A DNA stretch of 64,000 bases, taken from positions 1 through 64,000 of the forward strand of contig NZ_RQJO01000010.1 of NCBI RefSeq assembly GCF_003858635.1, in the 5' to 3' direction. Positions 1-8,838 of this stretch are shown in pieces. Under the pieces are notes generated by a model. That model did no database searches. It saw nothing but the letters and a program-made list of their open reading frames with translations, and had not been told where the DNA came from. The position numbers were made by a program, and so were the translations under genes. Within the stretch, counting starts at the first letter, position 1. The number at the start of each line of letters is the position of its first letter. The stretch comes from Larkinella rosea (GTDB lineage Bacteria > Bacteroidota > Bacteroidia > Cytophagales > Spirosomataceae).

Positions 1-274
1 GAACGATCAGCGGACTAAAACTGGCATCCCGGTCACGCGGCACACTAATCTCCGACTCGCCGTAACGGGTTCTGATGTTCTTCTTTCCATAACCGTTTCG
101 CGAATTGCTGTGGGCGGTCTGCGCGTGCCTGTCGTAGCCTAAATGCCCATCCAACTCACCTTCCAACATCTTTTCAATACCACGCTTTTGCAACTGGCCA
201 AGAAAGTCACTGAGCGCGTCGCGGCTCTTGAAATGTTTCAAAAATTCATCGGTCAACAAATCCTCTGGTCTCAT
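1..274 (-). CDS. IS256-family (mutator-type) transposase, N-terminal part, runs off window
   Basis: The first 91 codons of a transposase are present; the rest lies beyond the left edge. The start is the ATG at 274, giving MRPEDLL. The segment EGELDGHLGY, then RNGYGKK, RYGE and the VPRDRDASF stretch match the N-terminal half of the IS256/mutator DDE transposase family (PF00872), which cuts and pastes its own element. The catalytic DDE residues lie in the part not seen, so activity cannot be judged. The gene reads away from the nearby terminal repeat at 328-352, as expected for the 5' end of such an element. Confidence 0.85.
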   Translation of the reverse strand, partial: MRPEDLLTDEFLKHFKSRDALSDFLGQLQKRGIEKMLEGELDGHLGYDRHAQTAHSNSRNGYGKKNIRTRYGESEISVPRDRDASFSPLIV

Positions 275-327
275 AAACTGTGTTTGGTTAAAAGTAAAAA
301 ATCGGGATTACAAACCCCGATCCCTCG

Positions 328-352
328 TTTACACAGTTTTTGAGATAGTGTC
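328..352. repeat. Terminal inverted repeat of the IS256-family element
   Basis: A 25-base end sequence that reads GACACTATCTC... inward on the minus strand, 54 bases upstream of the transposase start. The exact outer border is inferred from resemblance to family ends, not from a matched partner repeat. Confidence 0.45.
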
Positions 353-531
353 ATTTCGGTATAGGTTTTGCCCTTGCTCTGTAACTCGGCTACAATAGCA
401 GCGCGTCGGTTTTACTTATTTGGCCATCTTGTCTTGACTGATATATAATCTTTTAGGAACTATTTTATAATAAATGTTCCAGCCCAGACATTTACACTAA
501 GCTGAAACCTATTGATTATCAAAGTAATGTG

Positions 532-1137
532 TTACTGCTTTAGCACCTTTTTCGTTATAGACTGGGAACCGCTGGTCACTTTTAAAAACAAAACACCTGC
601 TGGATGCTTGCCCAACTTCAATCTTTGGTGTTCCACAACGTCTGGTTGCTCTACTTGTAATTCACTGACTTGCCGCCCAGTGGCATCAATTAATTGTAAT
701 CTCAAGGGCTGGTCCTCAGCACTTCTGATTTCCACATCAATTTCATCGCTAGAGGTTGGATTGCCCCGAACTACCACTTCAAGCTGGATTTCCGATGTTA
801 GTACCGATAATCGGGCCGATGGCGCACATTTCAAGGCTATCAAAGATCCCTTTAATGTGAACGTACTGTTTTGAACTTTGGCGCTGATATGGTGATTGAT
901 GTTGTCTTTGACTTTAGAAGGCGTAAAGAAAATGTAGCCGTGCTCGCCATTTCCCTTTTTATTATCTTTTAAATCCTGTCGGTAGTTTTTAGCTTCGACG
1001 GTACCGATCGAAACTCCATCAGAAAAAAACTCAACCTTCATGGGGGTATTTGGTTTATCGCGGTCCCAAACCCACCCTCGCATTTCCTGGCAAGTCACAC
1101 TGGACAAATACCCTTCGAAATTACCGTTTACCGAAGT
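532..1137 (-). pseudogene. C-terminal piece of frameshifted T9SS cargo protein (repeat 3 and sorting domain)
   Basis: This reading frame continues the protein encoded at 1128-4199 after a one-base shift. It opens with the third copy of the GWVWDR domain that occurs twice in the upstream frame, and ends with a typical T9SS type A sorting domain (LIDATGRQV, then TKKVLKQ at the stop). It has no signal peptide and no sensible start of its own; the first ATG is at 1107, inside the domain. If the five-C tract (1138-1142 on this strand) had six Cs the two frames would join without a gap. It is therefore the amputated tail of the larger gene, or the gene is intact and the base was lost in sequencing. 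Confidence 0.8.
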
Positions 1138-4100
1138 GGGGGTGTCGACTCCTGAACTACCGTCAGCGCAATAGTTGTGGACGCTGAAGCCTGGCCATCA
1201 CTGGCAGTATAAATCAGGGCATAAGGACCCACTGTACCGCTAGCCGCAGTTCCGCTGATGATCCGCGAACTGGCCGTAAAGGTTAAACCCGTTGGCAATC
1301 CGCTTAGAGAATAGGTCAACAGCTTGTTTTCCGGATCCGTAAAGGTCGGCAGTGTTATAGAGACTGCTGTGCCGATGGTTGCCGAAAGAAGGGAAGTCGT
1401 TGGGGCTGTCGGGGGCTGGTTGACTGGTGTTCCGCTGCCCTGACAGGTAAGGGGTTTGGGGGATCCTTTCAAAACATAATTGCTTCCTTTTATTCGTCCC
1501 CAGATCGTGTGAGCCTGATTATTTTTAACTTTTTCCGGAACTGTAAAGCTATAACTGTGATTGCCATTCCCTTTGCCCGCATCTTTCAGATCCTGTCGGA
1601 AAATGTCGGCATTGGTTTCGCCAATGACAGTCTCGGTTTCGATTGTAGCACCATCCAGAAATTCTAAAAGAAATGGCGTATTGGGTTTGTTGCGATCCCA
1701 GACCCAGCCCCGGATTGTGCCGCATTCCACTTTGTCGAGGTAGCCTTCAAAATCTCCCGTAACGGTCGTGGTCGAAGCCGGATTGACTGTCAGCGGGACG
1801 CTTACCGAGTTAGACCTTCCCCCGGCATCGGTGGCCTTGTAGGTGAGCACGAAGGTACCCACCTGTTTGGGGGTTCCACTGATAATACGGTTGGGCAAGG
1901 CCAGACTCAGGTCTGCGGGCAGTCCAATCAGGCTGTAAGTGAGGGCAGTTCCTTCCGGATCGGTGAAAGCTGCCAGGGTGACCGAAAACGGCACATCGAC
2001 CTGCGCTACGAGGACCGAAGAAATTGGGGGTACAGGAGGCTTGTTGTCGGGTACGGTAGTGGTTGTGCAAATCAGAGCTTTGGGTGAATCTTTCAGTATA
2101 AAACTGTTGCCCGAAACCCGAGCCGAGAGGTAGTGGGGCTGGCCGTTCTTGATACTCTCGGGAATGGTGAAGAAGAACGCATGATTACCGTTGCCTTTCC
2201 CGGCAGTCTGCAAATCGGACCGGAATTGATCCGCCAGTAGTGTAGCGATGACGTTGGGGCCGTCGAGAATATCGATTGCGACAGCGGAATTAGTTCTATT
2301 GCGATCCCATACCCAGCCCCGGAAGCTGGCACAATCGGTCCCGTAGATAAATCCTTCGAAAGAGCCCGTGACGCCCGTGGCTGTCACAGAAATTGTAGCG
2401 GTCTGGCTGCAGTAGCCTGAACGGTTGACCACCACTGTGAAGGTGTGGACTCCCGGCGCGGTCAGGCTGGCCGACACCATTGAACTGTTGGCACTATTGG
2501 TTAGTTGGGCACTAGGGGGGGCCTCCCAGCTATAACTCAGATAATTGCCTCCCGTAGCCGTTGCCGACAGACTAACGGATTTCCCGACAGCAACGCTGGC
2601 GGAAGAAGCCTGTGTTGCCACGGTAAGGCAAAGCGGTTCTCCCTGATACTCATAGGCCCCTATATCGACCCGATTTCCATAGATGCGAGGATTGCCGCTC
2701 AAATCCGTTTGAGGCAGGGTTTTAACGCAGTAGGGTCCACTGAAGGCCGTGGCACTGGTAGGATCACCGGCATTGACGGCCAAAGAAGTGGCGTTGAGCT
2801 GAAGGTTAGATTTACTGACAAAGGGCGATGTATCCGTTTGGCGATTGTTGGATCCGGTGTGTCCCGCTACCTGGTGATCAAATAAACAGTAATTTGCTTT
2901 GACAGTAGATGTTCCTTCAATCCACAAAGGATTCGCTCCTCCATTTTCCCATAAAATGCTGTTATTGATAGAAAGATTAGAGTAAATAAGATGTAATCCA
3001 CCGCCCCCGAGCCCACCCGAATTACCCGTAAAGCTACAGTTAGTAAAGTTACAGTTAGTTACATCATAATTATTAAAACTATATACGGCGCCCCCTCCAA
3101 GAGTAGCCGAATTGGAATTGAAGCTACAATTCACGTGGGTTGAATTTGTATAACGGTTGGCTATCCCCCCTCCATTCTGAGTAGCTTGATTTCCGCTAAA
3201 AGCGCAATTGATTAAAATTGGGGCCATAAGATAATCATTATTACCACTATTGGCCATTCCTCCCCCATTAAGAGCGGTATTGTTGGTAAAGCTACAATTT
3301 GTGAGGCTTGGAAACGAAGTCCCCCAGCTATCTATTCCCCAGCTAAACATTCCTCCACCGTCTACTCTGGCTGAATTTTTGTTAAAACTGCAGTTTGTGA
3401 GGATTGGGCTCGATCGATTATTGTACATACCTCCTCCAGCTGAAGCGGCCCAATTGTCATGAAAGGCGGTGTTACTCAGAATAGGGTTAGATACAACATT
3501 ATACATGCCCGCACCGTCATAAGCCACATTGCCAATAATATGACAATTGGTCAACGTTAGATTTGAAGTATGACTATATATTCCCCCACCACGGTAGTGG
3601 ATAGAAGAAATATCTGCGTCGTTTGCGTTGCCTCCGGTAACAACAAACCCATCCAGGGTGGCTGTACTGATGTACTCACTGACAATGACGTGATAACTAT
3701 TATTGGTATTATCGTTTCCATTATCAATGTCACCGCTGAGGGTGGAAGAAGAAGGAGTGGTTAAATTAACTGCAGGGCGCTGGCTGCGAGCCACTTCATT
3801 ACCCACAAAGCCACCGTAGATGGCTACGTTGTTTTTCATATTGAAGCTTATGGTGCGATCGGTTCCGGTGGTTGGCTTATAGGCTCCCGCGGCAACCCAC
3901 ACCTCACCGCCCGATTCGAGTGAGTTGATCGCCCCCTGCAAATCGGCTGTGGCCGTGGCCCAACTGGTGGCCGTAGCCGGATTGCCGTTGGTACCGGTAG
4001 GAGAAACAAACCGAATTTGGATAAAGGCTGCACCAACCTGACTTTGGACCCGGGCGAAAGCAGTCGGGATTGGTGCGGTTGGCTTAAGCTTTTTTTTGAC

Positions 4101-4199
4101 TTTGGTAGCCTGAGCCAATAGACTTAGGAAGAGCAGCAATAGCAGCAAGAATATCCGCTTAATAGAACGGAGACTGGAAGTAGCGTCGAGGTGAGTCAT
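1128..4199 (-). CDS. Secreted parallel beta-helix adhesin-like protein (choice-of-anchor Q), frameshifted before its sorting domain
   Basis: A large exported surface protein of about 1023 residues in this frame. A hydrophobic leucine-rich signal peptide covers residues 1-31 if the start is the ATG at 4199; an ATG at 4226 would add nine residues before it. Residues about 50-460 are rich in GGG(I/M)-type turns and NCxF strands, the pattern of PMP-like right-handed beta-helices, followed by VNAGD and DIGAYEY motifs of the choice-of-anchor Q family. Then come a PKD/Ig-like domain, a GWVWDR domain (about 616-713), a cadherin-like Ig domain, a second GWVWDR domain (about 818-916) and another Ig domain. 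The frame stops at 1128, after a C tract, so as read it lacks the T9SS sorting signal found in the next frame. Probable role: surface adhesion or glycan binding (inference). Confidence 0.8.
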   Translation of the reverse strand: MTHLDATSSLRSIKRIFLLLLLLFLSLLAQATKVKKKLKPTAPIPTAFARVQSQVGAAFIQIRFVSPTGTNGNPATATSWATATADLQGAINSLESGGEVWVAAGAYKPTTGTDRTISFNMKNNVAIYGGFVGNEVARSQRPAVNLTTPSSSTLSGDIDNGNDNTNNSYHVIVSEYISTATLDGFVVTGGNANDADISSIHYRGGGIYSHTSNLTLTNCHIIGNVAYDGAGMYNVVSNPILSNTAFHDNWAASAGGGMYNNRSSPILTNCSFNKNSARVDGGGMFSWGIDSWGTSFPSLTNCSFTNNTALNGGGMANSGNNDYLMAPILINCAFSGNQATQNGGGIANRYTNSTHVNCSFNSNSATLGGGAVYSFNNYDVTNCNFTNCSFTGNSGGLGGGGLHLIYSNLSINNSILWENGGANPLWIEGTSTVKANYCLFDHQVAGHTGSNNRQTDTSPFVSKSNLQLNATSLAVNAGDPTSATAFSGPYCVKTLPQTDLSGNPRIYGNRVDIGAYEYQGEPLCLTVATQASSASVAVGKSVSLSATATGGNYLSYSWEAPPSAQLTNSANSSMVSASLTAPGVHTFTVVVNRSGYCSQTATISVTATGVTGSFEGFIYGTDCASFRGWVWDRNRTNSAVAIDILDGPNVIATLLADQFRSDLQTAGKGNGNHAFFFTIPESIKNGQPHYLSARVSGNSFILKDSPKALICTTTTVPDNKPPVPPISSVLVAQVDVPFSVTLAAFTDPEGTALTYSLIGLPADLSLALPNRIISGTPKQVGTFVLTYKATDAGGRSNSVSVPLTVNPASTTTVTGDFEGYLDKVECGTIRGWVWDRNKPNTPFLLEFLDGATIETETVIGETNADIFRQDLKDAGKGNGNHSYSFTVPEKVKNNQAHTIWGRIKGSNYVLKGSPKPLTCQGSGTPVNQPPTAPTTSLLSATIGTAVSITLPTFTDPENKLLTYSLSGLPTGLTFTASSRIISGTAASGTVGPYALIYTASDGQASASTTIALTVVQESTPPLR

Positions 4200-4381
4200 A
4201 AGGATAAAAAAGTGAAAAGAAACCATAACAGATCCAGCGTCAAATCGAGACCTATGTTAATGTGTTATCGAATGTCAAAGTCCCATCTATAATTGTTCAT
4301 TTCGGATATGGAACTGACAACCGAGATAGTTATTTTGGTCTAATTAGAGGCTGATATATACCAATTTGCTATTGTCGCAGC

Positions 4382-5815
4382 CTATTGCTTCAAGATCTTT
4401 TTGGTAATCGGCTGGTTGTTATGATGAAATACAACCTGATAAATCATCCCACTTTTCCAGGTTGAAGTGTCTAAAGTTACCTTCGAAGTTAACCACTGAT
4501 TGGAATGAAAGATCTCTCGTCCTGAGGGGTCATAGACCGAAAAACCTTCAATGGGTTGATCCACCTGCGAGGGCTCTATCGTTAAGGTGTTTGTCACAAC
4601 CGGATTAGGATAAACGTTGATCAGTTCTTTTGTAGGGGCGTCTAAAGGCTTTTTACGCTCATTAAAGATAGATTGTATGAAGTTGGGTAAACCCAATAGT
4701 GGAGCCTTTCCTCGAAACTCCATCGACATAAATCCCACCTTACAATCTTCTCCAGACTCATTGGGTTTATTGACGACGGTTATCTTAGTGTTGCCTGATC
4801 GGCTACGAATGGGGGAACCCAATGCAGCATACAGCTTTCCATCAATGCCCAGTTGCAAGGCCCCCCCCAAAGACAAGCTCACCGGTTTGCCTCGTAGCGT
4901 ATCGGTAAGCGTCAGTTCGGTCATGGCATTGTTGGGAGTCGATAAATCAAATTGGTATGAACCATTATGGGTGTATAGGCCACTGAGATACAATTTAGTG
5001 TTGTCCGGTGAGAAGGAAACCCCATACTGATGGCTGAAATTACCCAAACTGCGATAGTTGGAAAGAAGACCCGTTTGGGCATCGAAGTCATAAAGTTCAA
5101 AGGGCCGGTTAAGGCCATAGACGGCGGAGGCTACCAAAGTGCCATCCGGTGAAGCTCTCAAATAGCCCATGGCTTCAGAGTTGTTGATTCGTTGACTGGC
5201 TTTGTGTACCGTGCCGATTGCGCTTCGCTGTATTTGAGAGACCCCTTTTGCCGTTAGCAACATTATCAGGAACTCATTACTCTCCCAGGCATGCGCTAAT
5301 ACCCAGTAGTCAATTCCATTGCTGTGGGGGATTGCTGTTAGTTTTTCAGTCGTCTTTGACTCAATGAGTTTGTTTTTTACGCCAGCTACAACATCACCGA
5401 ATCCTTGGTTAAGGTTCAAATCAACCAGAGAATAATGTAGACCCGGATTAGTGCCATCATTTGCAGCTTTGACAGTAAAAACGTAATACCGATTTACCTC
5501 ACCCGGCGCTGGAACAATGAGCGCTGATTGGGTGGATGTTGCGCTGCCTGATAAGCCCAACCCATTGGGCATTATTTCATGTTTGCAATTCCAGATACTA
5601 ATCCCATTGGTGTAGAAAAGCATTTGACCGCTATTTCGGTCAGAGATAATGGCAGACCCTTCCAGTTGGTGCAACCTACTATTGTGAGTGGGTTCACTCA
5701 TTTGTCCGTTGAAGACCAAACCGGCGTGGTTGCCAAATACCCAATTATCCGCTTCCCGCTGGGCTTGAACGTAGAAACTAGCCAACATAAAAAGTGTAAG
5801 TAACGCTTGTTTCAT
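4382..5815 (-). CDS. Secreted protein with T9SS type A sorting domain
   Basis: A 477-residue exported protein. The ATG at 5815 gives a clean signal peptide (MKQALLTLF...VQAQ); longer upstream readings have no ATG with such a signal. The N-terminal region begins NWVFGNHAGLVFN, a signature shared by many Bacteroidota surface proteins that look like WD40/beta-propellers; repeats such as SPDGTLVAS and SFSPDNTKLYLSG fit a propeller over residues about 30-385. Residues about 398-477 are a sorting domain starting INVYPNPV and ending TKKILKQ, almost the same ending as the frameshifted neighbour downstream. It should be secreted by the T9SS and either anchored to the cell surface or released. The ligand is unknown. 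It lies 182 bases upstream of the beta-helix gene on the same strand. Confidence 0.8.
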   Translation of the reverse strand: MKQALLTLFMLASFYVQAQREADNWVFGNHAGLVFNGQMSEPTHNSRLHQLEGSAIISDRNSGQMLFYTNGISIWNCKHEIMPNGLGLSGSATSTQSALIVPAPGEVNRYYVFTVKAANDGTNPGLHYSLVDLNLNQGFGDVVAGVKNKLIESKTTEKLTAIPHSNGIDYWVLAHAWESNEFLIMLLTAKGVSQIQRSAIGTVHKASQRINNSEAMGYLRASPDGTLVASAVYGLNRPFELYDFDAQTGLLSNYRSLGNFSHQYGVSFSPDNTKLYLSGLYTHNGSYQFDLSTPNNAMTELTLTDTLRGKPVSLSLGGALQLGIDGKLYAALGSPIRSRSGNTKITVVNKPNESGEDCKVGFMSMEFRGKAPLLGLPNFIQSIFNERKKPLDAPTKELINVYPNPVVTNTLTIEPSQVDQPIEGFSVYDPSGREIFHSNQWLTSKVTLDTSTWKSGMIYQVVFHHNNQPITKKILKQ

Positions 5816-5961
5816 GGTAATAAACAGACAATTAGTATTTGATAAATAATTAAAAAATAAATAAATATTTCTATTTAGTGTACTTTTTAGGGTAAATGTA
5901 AATACATTTATCAGACAAAAAACCACACTTCCAATTTTTCTTTTAACAATTGAATAGGGCC

Positions 5962-7884
5962 ATGAAAATGCTTCTTCGCTTTCTGTTAATAGTGAGTTTA
6001 TTGACGTCAAAAACAGTTCTGGCCCAAGATTTAACATCGATCTATCATGTGGACACCGTTACTGCTTTCAGTCAATTGGGGCCTATCTATGAAGTCGTTG
6101 CATATGATGGTTCTATTTGGAAACGCAAGGGTGGTACAGTTTCCGTTGGCACGCCTGGATACGGTGGCGTTTTGCTGGAAGGAGATAGCTCCGGTCATTA
6201 TGAGCGAATATTTTCTGGCTCTCTGGACGTCCACTGGTTTGGAGCTAGAGGTGATAGCAGTACAGATGATCGAATCGCCTTTCAACGATGCATTGATTAT
6301 GCCGAGGTAAGTTCTCATAAAAGAATACACTTGCGATCGGGGAAGTATATCCTAAGCGCAACACTATCTGGTGTTTATCGAACATTGCTCACCATACCAT
6401 CAGGGGTTACGATGGGAGGTGAACCAGGGACAATGATTATTGCTAAACCCAATACCTTTACGTTAAATAATACGACTTACAACCGGCTGGTAATCAATAA
6501 AGGTTCGGTTAACAAAATTAACTCAGATCAAAACATCACTCTGGAGAATATCCTCTTTGATTGTAATGGGCATAATCAAATCACTAATACTTTGAACGGA
6601 GTTTTCTTCGAACGTGTAACCAACCCCATATTTCGAAATATAACTATTAGAAATGCAACTGGCACCGGAGCAGAAGCCGCAAATGGTCTAATCGAAACCT
6701 GTGCAATTAGTACCCGTTTATGCTATAATGTGCTGTTTAACAACTGTAAAGTAGAAAATCCAAGCACCTTTGCGATTTCTTCGACAGGTTTTGCTGATAC
6801 AAGGTGCACCGATGTTAAATATGTCAACTGTATTAGTGATGGAGCCCGAGCAATGGGATTTACTACCTATTTTTCAGCCAATGTAAGCTATCGTGATTGT
6901 TATGCCTGGAACGTAGGAACAAATTCGTTTAATGAGGAGCACGGCCATGATGTCGACTATTTCCATTGTGTGGCTGGTATTCAAACTGCTTCTCAAATTT
7001 CTTCAGGTGAGGTAGCTTATGGAGCCCCTTTCCCAATAGGTCAAAATCGGACTTCTGTATCGACAACTTTTAAATCGTTCTCCAGCGGCTTCTATTTGTT
7101 GAATAATTCTGGCGGAACAAATATCCGGTTAACAAATTGTATTGCCCGCAACTTTACAGATGGTACAGGAAATTCTACTCACGCTGGGTTAGCCATGCGA
7201 GGAATTAAAAAGTCAACTGTATCGGCGGTTAGTAGTACGACTTTGACTATTGCTGATAGTCTATTTACCCGGGCATACGTTGGCCGAAAAGTGTTGGCTG
7301 CCGCCAACTCAACAATTCGGCAAATCGTTCAGTATATTTCTCCTACTCAGGTAGTTCTAAATAACACCATATCGGTTAGTACAGGAACTGGCATGATTTT
7401 ATACGGCCCAGATGTGAAAATTGAGAATTGCGATTTTGCGCAGAATGACTACCCGATATTTTTTGATGACGATAGCGGCAATAGAGCGTATGCAAGCCGA
7501 ACCGTTAGAATTAATAATACAAAAGTTTCTCCCAATACTGCTAATAAAAGCTGGCGATACATTGGTCCCACAGGTCCTAATGAACGTTGGGTTGTTGGAA
7601 GTGGAGTACCGGTTGATGGGGTAGTTGCGGCATTAGAAGGATCAGGGACTAATATACCCTCAATTCCTGCTAGTGGCACTATTGTTTTCAACGATTTTCC
7701 CTTTGATGTCATGGTCTATGTTACGGGAGGTACTGGGGTTTCCATTGGTGTATTGGGCAATACACCCAACAATAATACGCCTTATGGAAGCTTGACAAGT
7801 CCTTTTCGAATTCCAGCAGGTGGGAGAATTCGAGTAAATTATTCGGCAGTTTTTACAAGTTGGGATTGGTTACCAGTTGATTAG
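5962..7884 (+). CDS. Secreted pectate-lyase-like beta-helix protein
   Basis: A 640-residue exported protein starting at the ATG at 5962 (a TTG four codons earlier is less likely). Residues 1-22 are a signal peptide ending VLAQ. The motif FGARGDSSTDD followed by AFQRCIDYA at about 91-112 is the usual N-terminal mark of the Pectate_lyase_3/GH28-type right-handed beta-helix superfamily (GAxGDGxTDDTxAxQxA). The body is rich in Asn/Cys beta-helix rungs such as NITLENILFDC and FRNITIRNAT. No T9SS sorting domain is visible at the C-terminus (ends WDWLPVD), unlike its divergent neighbour. Substrate and catalytic residues cannot be named. It may be a polysaccharide lyase, hydrolase or a non-catalytic beta-helix such as a phage tail-spike-like protein. 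Confidence 0.7.
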   Translation: MKMLLRFLLIVSLLTSKTVLAQDLTSIYHVDTVTAFSQLGPIYEVVAYDGSIWKRKGGTVSVGTPGYGGVLLEGDSSGHYERIFSGSLDVHWFGARGDSSTDDRIAFQRCIDYAEVSSHKRIHLRSGKYILSATLSGVYRTLLTIPSGVTMGGEPGTMIIAKPNTFTLNNTTYNRLVINKGSVNKINSDQNITLENILFDCNGHNQITNTLNGVFFERVTNPIFRNITIRNATGTGAEAANGLIETCAISTRLCYNVLFNNCKVENPSTFAISSTGFADTRCTDVKYVNCISDGARAMGFTTYFSANVSYRDCYAWNVGTNSFNEEHGHDVDYFHCVAGIQTASQISSGEVAYGAPFPIGQNRTSVSTTFKSFSSGFYLLNNSGGTNIRLTNCIARNFTDGTGNSTHAGLAMRGIKKSTVSAVSSTTLTIADSLFTRAYVGRKVLAAANSTIRQIVQYISPTQVVLNNTISVSTGTGMILYGPDVKIENCDFAQNDYPIFFDDDSGNRAYASRTVRINNTKVSPNTANKSWRYIGPTGPNERWVVGSGVPVDGVVAALEGSGTNIPSIPASGTIVFNDFPFDVMVYVTGGTGVSIGVLGNTPNNNTPYGSLTSPFRIPAGGRIRVNYSAVFTSWDWLPVD

Positions 7885-7940
7885 TAATTAGGTATACGGA
7901 AGATTCCAAAGAGAAGTAATACACATTATGAAACAATAAA

Positions 7941-8810
7941 TTACCAATTCAACTCTACCTTTTGCACCGTCTGCACTATCATCTTATCCGCCTGCTTTTC
8001 AATAACCCCCTCTACCGCATCCGGCACATTGGCCAGTAGGTCATAACCTGTTTTGCTCTCGATCTCATCAACGCTGACCCGGTAATTACTCCAGAGTTGC
8101 TCCCCAGTCGCGTTGGTGTTAGGAATCCAGACCGCAATAACCCGAGTCTGAGCGCTGATCCGGCTAAGGTCATTACTTCCTACCGGTAGTACCACGATCA
8201 CTTTCCACATAGCCGCCGGAACGGTTACTTTACCGCCCGCGATGGTGCTGGCAGTTCCGTTGTCGCCGGTGCCGCCTTTGCCAAATGTACCGGCAATTAT
8301 ATACGCTTCATTGCCGTCGGCAATCAGTTTCCGAGTGTATCCCTCCAGTTGATTCCAACTCTCCCGGTTGAGCCTCGGAGCCTTGGGTACAATGTTGGTC
8401 ATAAAGAAGGTGGTGCGGTTCTCCTCGGCGGTGGAATCCCGATCATCCGACGGACACAAGTGGCCGCGGTCAAAACCGCTCAGCTTATAATCGTCATGCC
8501 GAACCTGGTACCAGCCAGTTGGTAGCGTCTGATCCGGAATGAAAATGCCGTTGTACCGATTGACCGATCCCTTCCAGGCTTTCGACAGATGCCAGGAACA
8601 CCAGTTGGCGATGCCGGTGCTGCGGTTATAGCTCAGCGTGTACGCTGGCCTCTCGATGAGGTAATTGTTTTCCTGCGAAGTGCTGGCGTTGCTGGGGTTA
8701 CCGAGAGCTAAGTTGGGGTCACGGGTAGGGATTGAAGAATCCGGAGCCGGTTGATCTGCATTCTGGCAGGCAACAGGCAAAAAGAGAATAGCCAAGAAAG
8801 CAGGTAACAA
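7941..8810 (-). CDS. DNA/RNA non-specific endonuclease (NUC1 family), lipoprotein
   Basis: An HNH-fold (beta-beta-alpha-Me) nuclease of the NucA/EndA type, which cuts DNA and RNA without sequence preference using one Mg ion. The DRGH motif with the catalytic histidine is at about residues 113-116, followed by the conserved [20 protein letters not shown] helix carrying the metal-binding asparagine. The N-terminus is hydrophobic and carries a lipobox ending LPVAC, so it should be a lipoprotein. The only in-frame start is TTG at 8810; an ATG at 8820 is out of frame by one base but would give a better signal peptide (MNRLLPAF...). A -7 element, TATCTTTG, sits at 8831-8838. Likely roles are nucleic acid scavenging or defence; it stands alone with no immunity gene visible. 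Confidence 0.85.
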   Translation of the reverse strand: MLPAFLAILFLPVACQNADQPAPDSSIPTRDPNLALGNPSNASTSQENNYLIERPAYTLSYNRSTGIANWCSWHLSKAWKGSVNRYNGIFIPDQTLPTGWYQVRHDDYKLSGFDRGHLCPSDDRDSTAEENRTTFFMTNIVPKAPRLNRESWNQLEGYTRKLIADGNEAYIIAGTFGKGGTGDNGTASTIAGGKVTVPAAMWKVIVVLPVGSNDLSRISAQTRVIAVWIPNTNATGEQLWSNYRVSVDEIESKTGYDLLANVPDAVEGVIEKQADKMIVQTVQKVELNW

Positions 8811-8830
8811 TTCGGTTCATAGGCACAAAA

Positions 8831-8838
8831 CAAAGATA
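8831..8838 (-). promoter_or_regulatory. -7 promoter element for the nuclease gene
   Basis: An exact TATCTTTG (Bacteroidota TAnnTTTG consensus) on the minus strand. Transcription would begin about 8824-8826, only a few bases before the ATG at 8820 and about 15 bases before the TTG at 8810. No convincing -33 TTTG was found at the right distance. Confidence 0.45.

Larger units (their letters stand above)
1..352 (-). mobile_element. IS256-family insertion sequence, one end
   Basis: The element spans from the window edge to about 352. Its terminal sequence, read inward on the minus strand from 352, begins GACACTATCTC and continues with an A-rich stretch and TGTGTAAA, the usual look of IS256-family ends. 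A small hairpin (ATCGGG at 301-306 and CCCGAT further on) lies between the end and the transposase start. Target-site duplication cannot be tested because the other end is outside the window. Confidence 0.6.

Noticed and set aside
5815-6037. A longer N-terminus for the T9SS cargo gene, reading from 6037
   Set aside because: It would overlap the divergent pectate-lyase-like gene and bury a clear signal peptide that begins at 5815.
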